From a bacterium (lineage in GTDB: Bacteria > ARS69): 12,278 bases of DNA. A program made the translations under genes and the position numbers. The stretch lies in the NCBI GenBank assembly GCA_025774805.1, contig JALGZR010000114.1, positions 1-12,278 on the forward strand, written 5' to 3'. The notes below the pieces were generated by a model. It saw only the letters and a program-made list of their open reading frames with translations. It ran no database searches and was not told the origin of the DNA. Below, one piece after another: positions 5,720 through 12,278 of this stretch (position 1 is its first letter; every line of letters begins with the position of its first letter).

Positions 5720-8065
5720 ATGTTTCCAGCCCGCCTCGGCCTCGCGATCGGCGCGTTCGGGCTCGCCCTGTTCGCCGTCTCACAGATGGTGCTCTATGCC
5801 TCCCGCTTCGACCCGGCGTTCTTCTTCGTACCGCTCGGGGCGGCAACGCTCGGCCTCTCCGCCGCGTGGGGGAGACGCGACGCCGCGCCACCCGGCTCGG
5901 GAAGTCCGGAGAACGAGGCCGAGGCGCGCGGGGTGGCGGGAGCGCGGGGGCTCGCGGCGACCGGAATGCTGGCCGTCGGGGCCCTGGCGCTTGCGGGAAC
6001 GATCCCGGTGGGCTCTCTCCCCTGGTTTCTTCTGACCGTCGCGGTGCTCATCGTGGCCTACGATCGCGGGGGCCGGGCGACGCGGGCATTGATGAACGAG
6101 GAGATCCGACCCGTTCTGCAGCACGCGATCTGGCTGGTGCCGGCGGTGGCGGGGATCGCTCTCGGCCCTCGTCTCGTGGACCTCCTGGGGGGACCGGTGA
6201 GGGTCGGGTGGCTGACCGCCTCCCTCTTCGGAATCGCCTCCTTCGTCCCGGGCGGCCGTCGTCGGGCCGACGGGTGGGCGCGGACCGAAGCCTGGGTCGG
6301 GGTGGTCGCCCTCGTCCCGATCGTCGCCGCGGGCCTGGTTCTGATCCGCGCGACGCCGTCCGGCCTTCCCGAGCGCGCGTCGCACGTGAACTCGATCGTG
6401 GCTCCCGGCTTCGGACGAAGTCGATCTCCGGGTGACTCGGAGACCTCGAGAGCGTCGGATGAACCGCGCCGTGAGCCGGCCAGGATCGAGTCGACTCGCT
6501 GGACCTCGCTCGCGCGCATCGACACGGTCGTCGTTCGGGCGGAGGAGACGACCCGCTGGACTCTCGCCGACGGGGAGTCTCCCGTTCCGGTTCCCTGGAG
6601 GGAATCGGGTCCCGAGGGGGCCGACCCTTCGATCGAACGGCTCCTTGACCGGTATCCGCTGCTCGCTCATCCGATGCTGTTCTCCCGAGCCGGGCGCGGG
6701 GTCGTAATCACTCCCCGCCCGGGTCCCGAGGCGAGGATCGCCGAGGCGCTCGACATGTCCTCCTTCCACGTCCTGTCGGCGCACGATCCTCTCTCGGATC
6801 CCCGACGGAAACTCCGCTCCCACTCCGGAGATCTCGATCTGATTCTCCTCATCACGACGCACACGGATCCATCGCTCGTGCCGCGACATCACGCGCTCGA
6901 TCCCCGACTCTACACGCTCGAGGCATTCCGCGAGATCCGGAACAAGCTCGCTCCCGCGGGTCTGCTGGCCTTCGTCACGTACGACGAGCGGCTCTTCGTG
7001 CGGGGACTGCTCACGGCGTGGAAGGTCTTCGCGGCGGAGACGGACGACGGTCCTCTCGCAGACCGGGCGTGGGCCCTGAAGCTCGGAAGTGATGCGCCCT
7101 TCTGGAGTCCGTACCGTTACCTGCTTCTGATCTCGGCAGCCCCCTTCAAGGCAGGGAGGTTGGATCGATTCGAGAATTCGGTCGGGCCCATTCCCGTCAA
7201 GACGCTGTTCGGACCGGGACGTCGCCCCGTGGATCGGTATGCTTCGTTCGGGCTCAATCAGGGGCGAGAGAACGCTCGTGGCGACGTCCGCAAGATCTTC
7301 AGTGCCCGGAGCGGGACCTGGCTGAATCTCGAGCCGGCCCGGGACCGGGGCGAGTCCTTCTTCCGGATTACCGCGCCTCTGCCTCCGCCCTTGAAGTGGC
7401 TCTTCGCGGGCTGCGTGCTCGCGACGATTCTCGCTCTCGTGATGCCCCGCTCCGAGCGCCGTCACGTCTACGCTCCCGGGGCGGGAAGTCACCCGCCGAT
7501 TCCCGTCCTTCTCTCGCCGTTCGTTCTCTACGGGGCCGGCGCCTCGATCGCGATCGTGGCGACCGCGGCCACCGCGACGGAAGTGGCCGCGGTGCCCCCG
7601 ACCGAGTCCGCGGGGTGGGTCGGCGCGGTACTTGCCGGCTTCGCGATCGGGTCGATTCGCGTGCCCGCGTCCCGGGCGGCGATCGTCGGGGGGGTGGCGG
7701 CCGCGATCCTTTTCTACGGAATGCGAGCGCTACCGGATGCCCTCCTCGCGGGAGATTCACCGATGTCTCCAGTGGGGCGTTCTCTCTCCCTCGCCGCGTC
7801 CGGTGCCCTCCTCGGTCTCGCGATCGCGCTCCCACTCGCGCGAATCCGCCACATACTCTCGCGGGACCTCCCGGACCTCCTGCGGTGGGGACCGACTCTC
7901 TTCGGAATCGCGACCCTCGGCGCTCCCTCTCTCACCCACTGGACCGCCCAGGTCCGGGGGCCCGACTGGCCGTGGAACGCGGCGGTGATCGGGTCGCTCG
8001 CCGCCCTGGGGGCGGTGCTGTGGGGAGAGGTGGTGGGGAGAGGAAGTCGCCGCAAGGACGGGTGA
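5720..8065 (+). CDS. Membrane protein with degenerate spermidine synthase-like domain
   Basis: The 781-residue product starts at ATG 5720, 8 nt after GGGGAG. It has three parts. Residues 1-210 carry about six or seven membrane segments (about 5-26, 33-50, 79-97, 100-114, 134-152, 162-177, 190-210). Residues about 255-550 are soluble. Residues 558-772 carry about six or seven more segments. Within the soluble part, YPLLAHP (312-318), DLDLILL (371-377) and RLYTLEAFREIRNKLAPAGLLAFVT (396-420) follow the order and spacing of the SAM-binding fold of spermidine synthases, where DVIIVD... LYT-EFY... L-PGG-L-V is typical. The glycine-rich SAM loop (GGGDGG in active enzymes) is replaced by TPRPGPE (331-337), and the usual acidic ligands are not evident, so I expect it not to make polyamines. 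SpeE-like domains fused to membrane segments are common and mostly uncharacterised. Its role may be binding or structural. The gene is divergent from the GT-C-like gene and convergent with the operon to its right. Confidence 0.75.
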   Translation: MFPARLGLAIGAFGLALFAVSQMVLYASRFDPAFFFVPLGAATLGLSAAWGRRDAAPPGSGSPENEAEARGVAGARGLAATGMLAVGALALAGTIPVGSLPWFLLTVAVLIVAYDRGGRATRALMNEEIRPVLQHAIWLVPAVAGIALGPRLVDLLGGPVRVGWLTASLFGIASFVPGGRRRADGWARTEAWVGVVALVPIVAAGLVLIRATPSGLPERASHVNSIVAPGFGRSRSPGDSETSRASDEPRREPARIESTRWTSLARIDTVVVRAEETTRWTLADGESPVPVPWRESGPEGADPSIERLLDRYPLLAHPMLFSRAGRGVVITPRPGPEARIAEALDMSSFHVLSAHDPLSDPRRKLRSHSGDLDLILLITTHTDPSLVPRHHALDPRLYTLEAFREIRNKLAPAGLLAFVTYDERLFVRGLLTAWKVFAAETDDGPLADRAWALKLGSDAPFWSPYRYLLLISAAPFKAGRLDRFENSVGPIPVKTLFGPGRRPVDRYASFGLNQGRENARGDVRKIFSARSGTWLNLEPARDRGESFFRITAPLPPPLKWLFAGCVLATILALVMPRSERRHVYAPGAGSHPPIPVLLSPFVLYGAGASIAIVATAATATEVAAVPPTESAGWVGAVLAGFAIGSIRVPASRAAIVGGVAAAILFYGMRALPDALLAGDSPMSPVGRSLSLAASGALLGLAIALPLARIRHILSRDLPDLLRWGPTLFGIATLGAPSLTHWTAQVRGPDWPWNAAVIGSLAALGAVLWGEVVGRGSRRKDG

Positions 8066-8130
8066 TTCAGCCGAGTGAGACGTGCCGTCGGCAAGCCGCT
8101 GCCGCAGCAGAGCCTGGTGAGATATGCAGG
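8066..8130. other. Convergent intergenic gap with a possible small hairpin
   Basis: This 65-bp gap lies between the ends of two converging genes. It contains TGCCG-T-CGGCA at 8083-8093. A hairpin TGCAGG-(6 nt)-CCTGCA at 8125-8142 overlaps the stop codon of the minus-strand gene. Neither is followed by a T-run on either strand, so intrinsic termination is not well supported. Most of the second 35-nt repeat falls here. Confidence 0.4.
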
Positions 8131-8132
8131 CT
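8098..8132 (+). repeat. 35-nt intergenic repeat, copy 2 (downstream of the 781-residue gene)
   Basis: On the plus strand this block reads GCTGCCGC, nine variable bases, TGGTGAGATATGCAG, one variable base, then CT. It matches copy 1 (1495-1529, minus) at 28 of 35 positions without gaps. It starts 32 nt after the stop of the upstream plus-strand gene and points the same way, just as copy 1 does after priA. Its last two bases overlap the stop codon of the convergent gene. Confidence 0.7.
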
Positions 8133-9372
8133 AGCTCCTGCAGAAAACGCCGGCCGGATCGGCCGCGGTAGACAGGTCGACGATTCTCACCGGCAATCCC
8201 GCGGACTCCGCCCAGGCCCTCGCGCCCGCGGTGAAACCCGCCAGGGAGTACACCTTCAGGTGATCGAGGCCGGGGGTGAAGTGCCGATCGTACATTTCAC
8301 CGAGGTCCCTTTCCGTCGCCGGGGTACCGCGCCAGAGCATCTTGCCGGTCAGGCCTCCGTTGGCGAGCACGATGAACGGGCTTCGCGCGAACACGTGCTG
8401 CAGCGGCTCGTCGAGGCGCTGCGGACGGAGCAGGATGTTGCCGCGAGGGACGGGGCTGATCTCGATCCGGGTTCCCCACTTCCGTTTGTATCGGAAGAGG
8501 CCGTCGTTGAGCAGGGGGCGACTGCCCAGGAAGTCGACCTCGTGACAGCCCTGAAGGTACCCGTGAAGAATCGTGAAGTAGTACATTGCGCTGAACGCCC
8601 CCCGGAACAGATCGGCGGGCAGTCCGTCCGGCACTCCCACCCAGACGTAGGCGAGACGCCCCTCGAGCATGTGCAGCAGGACGGCCGCCACCACTTCGCC
8701 CTCGCGGAGGACATGCATCAGCGCGCCCTTGTGGTACTGACGCCGGACCTTCGCCTCCGGCTCGATGATGGCCTCGTCGCCGAATCGCATCCGGAGATAG
8801 GGAACGTACATCCGGTGGTAGAAATCGTCGAAGTCTTTCTCCCGCCGGGTGATCACGTAGGTCAGACCGTACTTGCGCACCCTCCGGAGATCCGTCTTCT
8901 TCGTGTTCTTCCGGAACGAGCCCAGCACCTCCGACCACGTCCCAGGCATCTCGTACTTCTGCCGGATCCACTGCGGGATTTGAAGAAACGAGGCCCGTCG
9001 GAAGGGGCGGTCGTAGAGAAGCTCGACGTCGGCGAACAGCAGAGAGGCGCGATCCGACCAGCGCGCGATCCACCGGGGGCCCCGGAGCGAGTGGACGCCC
9101 TCGTGCCGCTCGACCGTCTCGAACTCCTCGTAGATCCGTTTCAAGACGAAGGCGTGCGACCCGTAGTGGCCGAAGTACGCGGTCGTGAGTGGGAGGCCGG
9201 TTTCCTTCTCCCGGCCTCGGATCAGGAGGGCATCGGCTCGCGCGAGGCGCAGCGACCCGGAGAGCTCCCAGAGGTATTCCAGAGTCGCCCCTGCGCGCTT
9301 GCGCAGGCGTCGTATCGGCCCCGCGGTGTGATCGACGATCGGCCGCGTCTCAGGAATGGGGAGAGATTGCAT
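8131..9372 (-). CDS. GNAT/FemAB-like acyl- or aminoacyltransferase (second paralogue in operon)
   Basis: The 413-residue product starts at ATG 9372, which overlaps the end of the radical SAM gene by 23 bp. GAGAGGG lies 9 nt upstream; the frame continues further upstream only as a shadow. It has no signal peptide or membrane segment. The centre, SFRKNTKKTDLRRVRK (152-167), then MYVPYLRMRFG (188-198), GEVVAAVLLHMLEGRLAYVWVG (225-246) and EVDFLGSRPLLNDGLFRYKRKWG (278-300), is the pattern of the Acetyltransf_6/FemAB-related GNAT fold. FemAB relatives transfer amino acids from aminoacyl-tRNA to peptidoglycan precursors; others transfer acyl groups from CoA. The donor cannot be told from sequence. 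Residues about 310-413 form an extra C-terminal domain, containing SPFIVLANGGL (331-341) and GLDHLKVYSLAGF (368-380). This domain also matches the partner gene at 11544. It is the last gene of the operon. Confidence 0.8.
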   Translation of the reverse strand: MQSLPIPETRPIVDHTAGPIRRLRKRAGATLEYLWELSGSLRLARADALLIRGREKETGLPLTTAYFGHYGSHAFVLKRIYEEFETVERHEGVHSLRGPRWIARWSDRASLLFADVELLYDRPFRRASFLQIPQWIRQKYEMPGTWSEVLGSFRKNTKKTDLRRVRKYGLTYVITRREKDFDDFYHRMYVPYLRMRFGDEAIIEPEAKVRRQYHKGALMHVLREGEVVAAVLLHMLEGRLAYVWVGVPDGLPADLFRGAFSAMYYFTILHGYLQGCHEVDFLGSRPLLNDGLFRYKRKWGTRIEISPVPRGNILLRPQRLDEPLQHVFARSPFIVLANGGLTGKMLWRGTPATERDLGEMYDRHFTPGLDHLKVYSLAGFTAGARAWAESAGLPVRIVDLSTAADPAGVFCRS

Positions 9373-10474
9373 TCGCGAACACCCTCTCGTGGCCGTAGTT
9401 CTTCGGGTCCCATATGCCGCGCAGGCAGGGCGCCCCCGTCGCCATCCGTCCCCAGCAGCCGCCCCCACACGCCTGGCGATGTATGCATGTGGCGCATTCG
9501 CCCATCAGCTCCACCTTCCGGTATTTCTCGAATCCGCGGAGCCAAATCTCACGGAAGGACCGATCCCGAACGTTCCCCTCGGAATAGGCGGTGTCGTAGA
9601 CAATCTGGCAGGGCAGAACGTGCCCGTTCGGCATGATCACGCAAAAGCTCAGTCCGGAGGGACAGATGAACGGTGTGTTGCGCGTCGTGGTGTCTAAGCA
9701 GCCGAGATAGCCGAGCTCCTCGGAAAGCTCGATGTCGAACTCCCGCCTCTTTCCCTCGACGAATCGGAACAGTCGCTCGATTTGGTCGTGAGAGAGGGCC
9801 CACTGATTGTCGGAGGCCCGACCGACCGGAGTCGCCAGCGCCAGACGCCACTGATTGATGCCGGCATCCCGGAGAGCGGCCAGGAGCTCCGGAAGCTCTT
9901 CGAGGATCCCCGGATGCACCATCGTGTTCACGACGCGCCGGGGGACCTCGATCTTTCGGTAGAAGCGGATGGCGTCCAGCGTCGTGCCGAAGGCTCCCGC
10001 GACACCCCGATTTCGATCGTGGGTCTCCGCCAGTCCGTCGACGCTCGTCCAGATGCTCGCCAACCGAGCTGCCTCGAGATCCTTCGCGTATCGTCTCCAC
10101 AACAGGCTGTTCGTGATGATCGAAACGGTCATTCCCCGCCGTCTCGCCTTGCCGAGCACCGGAAACAGGTCCTTTCGGAGGAGCGGCTCCCCGCCGGTGA
10201 CGAAGAACCGCTTGACCCGGAGCGCGGCCAGGTCGTCGAGAACGCGGACGATCTCTTCGGTCGTCAGCTCGTCGGGCCGCTTGTCGTCCGCGCTCGCCTC
10301 GCAGTAGACGCAACTCGAGTTGCAGCGGTAGGTGGCCATCCAGTGGACGACGGAGGGTCCCGGGCGGAGCCCGGTCCGGCGGAGGAAGTTCAGGTAAGAG
10401 CGCTTCCAAGTGAAGTAGTTGTTCCTGTAAAGGGCCCCGAGGAGCGGGATCTTCTGAACGTGACAATTCCACAT
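9350..10474 (-). CDS. Radical SAM/SPASM domain enzyme
   Basis: The 374-residue enzyme has the [4Fe-4S] radical SAM motif C51-NSS-C55-VY-C58 and GGEPLL (94-99) for SAM binding. It also has a complete seven-cysteine SPASM motif: C271-x12-G284-x4-C289, C327-x2-C330-x5-C336-x3-C340, and C350. SPASM proteins hold one or two auxiliary clusters. In characterised cases (PqqE, anaerobic sulfatase maturases, sactipeptide and mycofactocin enzymes) most modify a peptide or protein; a few act on small molecules. The first 40 residues form a basic/aromatic segment of unknown role, and no RiPP recognition (PqqD-like) domain is obvious. The ATG at 10474 overlaps the M23 stop as TGATG and is preceded by a near-ideal AGGAGGT 9 nt upstream, so translation is coupled and probably strong. 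Substrate unknown; the neighbours suggest a peptide or envelope component. Confidence 0.93.
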   Translation of the reverse strand: MWNCHVQKIPLLGALYRNNYFTWKRSYLNFLRRTGLRPGPSVVHWMATYRCNSSCVYCEASADDKRPDELTTEEIVRVLDDLAALRVKRFFVTGGEPLLRKDLFPVLGKARRRGMTVSIITNSLLWRRYAKDLEAARLASIWTSVDGLAETHDRNRGVAGAFGTTLDAIRFYRKIEVPRRVVNTMVHPGILEELPELLAALRDAGINQWRLALATPVGRASDNQWALSHDQIERLFRFVEGKRREFDIELSEELGYLGCLDTTTRNTPFICPSGLSFCVIMPNGHVLPCQIVYDTAYSEGNVRDRSFREIWLRGFEKYRKVELMGECATCIHRQACGGGCWGRMATGAPCLRGIWDPKNYGHERVFANAISPHS

Positions 10475-11547
10475 CAGATCGCGACCTCCTGGACATCGAT
10501 TCCCGGCTTCGAGAGCTCGTACCAGTCGAGGAGAAAGTTGTACGGATTGACCGGGATCGTCGCGAAAACGCTGTCGTCCCTCTCGAGGCCGAGACAGGAG
10601 GGATTCAACCGCATCTCGAAGTGGAGATGGTCGTCGATGGCGGCGTCGAAACCGGTGTGGCCGGTGAAGCCGATGACCTGGCCCCTTCGGACCCTGTCGC
10701 CGTCGGCCACGAGAATCTCGGACAGGTGCAGGAAGCGGTAGAGGACGCGCCCCCCGTCCGGACCGACCTCGGCCTTCCCCCAGAGGTTCACCACCTTGCT
10801 GCGCGTCCGGTCGTCGGGATCGGCGTCGGCGTGGTAGATGCGGTGCACCGTTCCATCGACGGGACTCAGTACCGGTTCCGGGACTCCGTCCCGGGTCGCG
10901 AAGAGGTCGATCCCCCCGTGGATGCCGTAGCGGGTCGTGTGCAGCCAGTTCCCGAACCGGTCCCGGGTCCACTCGGGCTGGTCGAGGACGAAGCGCCCGG
11001 AGGCCTCCGACGGGCCGCCTCCGGCCGTCGGGCTCCAGACGGCGAGGCGCACGTCTCCTCGCAACCGGAAGCGGCGGAACGTGTTGAACGGCGACGTACC
11101 TCGGTGGCTGCGGGAGAAGAGCAGGCGGGTGATCTCGGCGGAGATGGCCACACCGTCGATGGAGGTGCGCCCGACACCTCCCTCTCGGGGCCCCTCCATG
11201 CCGCAGCGGACGTCATGGCGCTCACCCCGATGCTCCAGGATCACTCGGGTGCGCGGGCAGGCCCAACGGCGGCTCTCGACGGCGACCCCGACCACGCAAA
11301 GAGGAAGCTCCTCGCGGTCGGATCGGAGGATCTTCAGGGTGTCGCCGACGCACAGATCCACATAGCGCGGGAGCGGGGAAGAGTGATCCGTCGCGCGCAG
11401 ATCGACGGGCACGCTCGATGGCCTGTGCCTGTCGCCCGGCGACCCACCCCATCGACCGGGGCCGAGGTAGTAGTGCCGGGGGACCACGATGGCGAAAAGG
11501 GCCCCACCCAGAGCCAACGCGCCGAGGATCAGCAGGGCGATTCTCAC
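10474..11547 (-). CDS. Membrane-anchored M23 family metallopeptidase (LytM/lysostaphin type)
   Basis: The 357-residue product starts at GTG 11547. The start overlaps the stop of the preceding gene as GTGA, with GGGAGGAG 5 nt upstream; the frame open further upstream is a shadow of that gene. Residues 4-22 form a signal anchor or uncleaved signal peptide, so the rest should lie outside the cytoplasm. Residues about 60-170 form a domain I do not recognise, with four cysteines (66, 84, 97, 115) that could make two disulfides. The M23 domain spans about 205-312 and is intact: H210-xxx-D214 and H307-L-H309 supply the zinc ligands and a catalytic His, and H274 lies in the usual YRFLHLS strand. M23 enzymes cut peptidoglycan cross-links or Gly-rich peptides; many are scaffolds, but here all ligands are present. 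In this operon it may cleave a modified peptide or open peptidoglycan for export; both are inference. Confidence 0.92.
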   Translation of the reverse strand: MRIALLILGALALGGALFAIVVPRHYYLGPGRWGGSPGDRHRPSSVPVDLRATDHSSPLPRYVDLCVGDTLKILRSDREELPLCVVGVAVESRRWACPRTRVILEHRGERHDVRCGMEGPREGGVGRTSIDGVAISAEITRLLFSRSHRGTSPFNTFRRFRLRGDVRLAVWSPTAGGGPSEASGRFVLDQPEWTRDRFGNWLHTTRYGIHGGIDLFATRDGVPEPVLSPVDGTVHRIYHADADPDDRTRSKVVNLWGKAEVGPDGGRVLYRFLHLSEILVADGDRVRRGQVIGFTGHTGFDAAIDDHLHFEMRLNPSCLGLERDDSVFATIPVNPYNFLLDWYELSKPGIDVQEVAI

Positions 11548-12278
11548 GTCTTCTCCTCCCCGACGTCCACGGAGACGTCGCGCGCCGCCGGGGGTCGTTC
11601 CCTCCGATAGTGCTCCATAGCCGTCGCGAGGTCCCGGCACACGAGATTGCGGGGCCCCACCTCCGCCCGGAGCCGATCGGGAACTCCGTCGCGCACTCCC
11701 CCGGGACAGACGCCGATGAAGCTCGTGAGCCCGTCGACCCAGGAGACACGGCGCAGCTTGCGGACCTCGTCGAGATCGAGACGATGGTCCGCGTGGCGGA
11801 CGCAGAGGACGCCGAGCCCCCCGGCACTCTCGTAGACAAAGCTCGTCGACTCCAGTGCCTCGGCGAGCCCGACATCGGGCCGGCGCCAGGTGAGGGCCAT
11901 GCTCATTACGCCGTCCGCATCCGGGGTGATTTCCATCTGCCACTTGCGCTTGTTGTAGAAGACCCCGTCTCCCGGGAAGGGCCGCGTGTGACCGACGTCC
12001 AGCGTTCGGACCCCGTGCTCGGCCGCCCACTCGTGCAGGTGGTAGTCGAGAGCGGCGGAGACGGGTTCGCGCAGGATGTCCCGGGATCCGTCCAGGACCC
12101 CGATCGTGGTGAGCGAGGCTCGGCTTCCGTCGACGCGCACGAGCCCCCCGGCCACGGTCTTGCCAGCCCGGCCGACGAGCATGAGGAATCCGGAGTGGAA
12201 ATCCCTCAGCAGCCGGCCCCGTGACTTCAGAATGGTGCCGCCCCCGAAGCGCGCGGCCGCGTGAGGTCGATACATGCG
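11544..12278 (-). CDS. GNAT/FemAB-like transferase, N-terminus beyond window (first paralogue)
   Basis: The frame is open to the right edge; 244 codons are visible. The Met at 12275 is not the true start: RMYRPHAAARFG there aligns with HRMYVPYLRMRFG, residues 187-198 of the protein encoded at 8131-9372, so about 190 residues are probably missing. Other matches are GKTVAGGLVRVDG with GEVVAAVLLHMLEG, TLDVGHTRPFPGDGVFYNKRKW with EVDFLGSRPLLNDGLFRYKRKW, and in the C-terminal domain TSFVYESAGGL with SPFIVLANGGL. Identity is low, but order and spacing hold along the whole visible length. The fold is Acetyltransf_6/FemAB-like, and the donor and acceptor are unknown. Its 3' end carries the ribosome-binding site of the M23 gene and overlaps it by 4 bp, so it belongs to the same transcript. 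It is the most upstream gene of the operon visible here. Confidence 0.78.
   Translation of the reverse strand, partial: RMYRPHAAARFGGGTILKSRGRLLRDFHSGFLMLVGRAGKTVAGGLVRVDGSRASLTTIGVLDGSRDILREPVSAALDYHLHEWAAEHGVRTLDVGHTRPFPGDGVFYNKRKWQMEITPDADGVMSMALTWRRPDVGLAEALESTSFVYESAGGLGVLCVRHADHRLDLDEVRKLRRVSWVDGLTSFIGVCPGGVRDGVPDRLRAEVGPRNLVCRDLATAMEHYRRERPPAARDVSVDVGEEKT

Noticed and set aside
5780-7492. Long minus-strand open frame (570 codons) opposite the SpeE-like gene
   Set aside because: Antisense shadow; the plus-strand product has clear membrane segments, a proper start and GC-biased third positions.
8066-8134. Stop-codon readthrough extending the 781-residue protein by 22 residues ending in SLVRYAG
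   Set aside because: The frame does continue past the TGA, but copy 1 of the same repeat is out of frame with priA and the copies differ at second codon positions, so a shared coding role is unlikely.
8125-8142. TGCAGG/CCTGCA hairpin as a bidirectional intrinsic terminator
   Set aside because: The stem is 6 bp with no T-run on either side and it overlaps the stop codon; it is too weak to call.
9373-10972. Upstream extensions of the radical SAM and second GNAT frames
   Set aside because: They overlap neighbouring intact genes and give low-complexity sequence; nearer starts have good ribosome-binding sites and the expected N-termini.

Overview
The window is a very GC-rich bacterial segment (GC looks well above 65%, third codon positions almost all G or C) carrying eight protein genes; two are cut by the window ends. 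No rRNA, tRNA, CRISPR array or transposase was seen. The style (secreted protein with PKD/Ig-like domains, GC-rich codons, tightly overlapping operon) would suit an uncultured FCB-group, Eisenbacteria-like or Gemmatimonadota-like lineage. That is only an impression; nothing here fixes the taxonomy.

Layout. (1) Positions 1-1206, minus: the N-terminal 402 residues of a secreted surface protein that runs off the left edge. (2) 1207-1559: a 353-bp intergenic stretch of somewhat lower GC, with one doubtful small ORF and one copy of a 35-nt repeat. (3) 1560-4061, minus: complete priA, the replication-restart helicase. (4) 4148-5605, minus: a polytopic membrane protein resembling GT-C glycosyltransferases, 86 bp upstream of priA. 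(5) 5606-5719: a divergent intergenic region with an 11-bp direct repeat and a short inverted repeat. (6) 5720-8065, plus: a 781-residue membrane protein whose central domain looks like a degenerate spermidine-synthase (PABS) fold. (7) 8066-8130: a convergent gap holding most of the second copy of the 35-nt repeat. (8) 8131-12278, minus: four overlapping genes, read from the right as GNAT/FemAB-like protein (cut by the right edge), membrane-anchored M23 metallopeptidase, radical SAM/SPASM enzyme, and a second GNAT/FemAB-like protein.

The four-gene block is the most interesting part. All junctions overlap (GTGA, TGATG and 23 bp), so it is surely one translationally coupled operon. The two outer genes are paralogues that align in both their GNAT half and a C-terminal domain. 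The SPASM enzyme has the complete 3-Cys radical SAM and 7-Cys auxiliary-cluster patterns, which in characterised families usually means modification of a peptide or protein. The M23 enzyme keeps its zinc ligands. I infer a peptide- or envelope-modifying pathway: a radical SAM step, one or two acyl or aminoacyl transfers, and an extracytoplasmic cleavage. No precursor peptide is visible; the operon continues beyond the right edge. The 35-nt repeat, found 30-32 nt after the stop codons of two unrelated genes and in the orientation of each gene, is the second observation worth following up.
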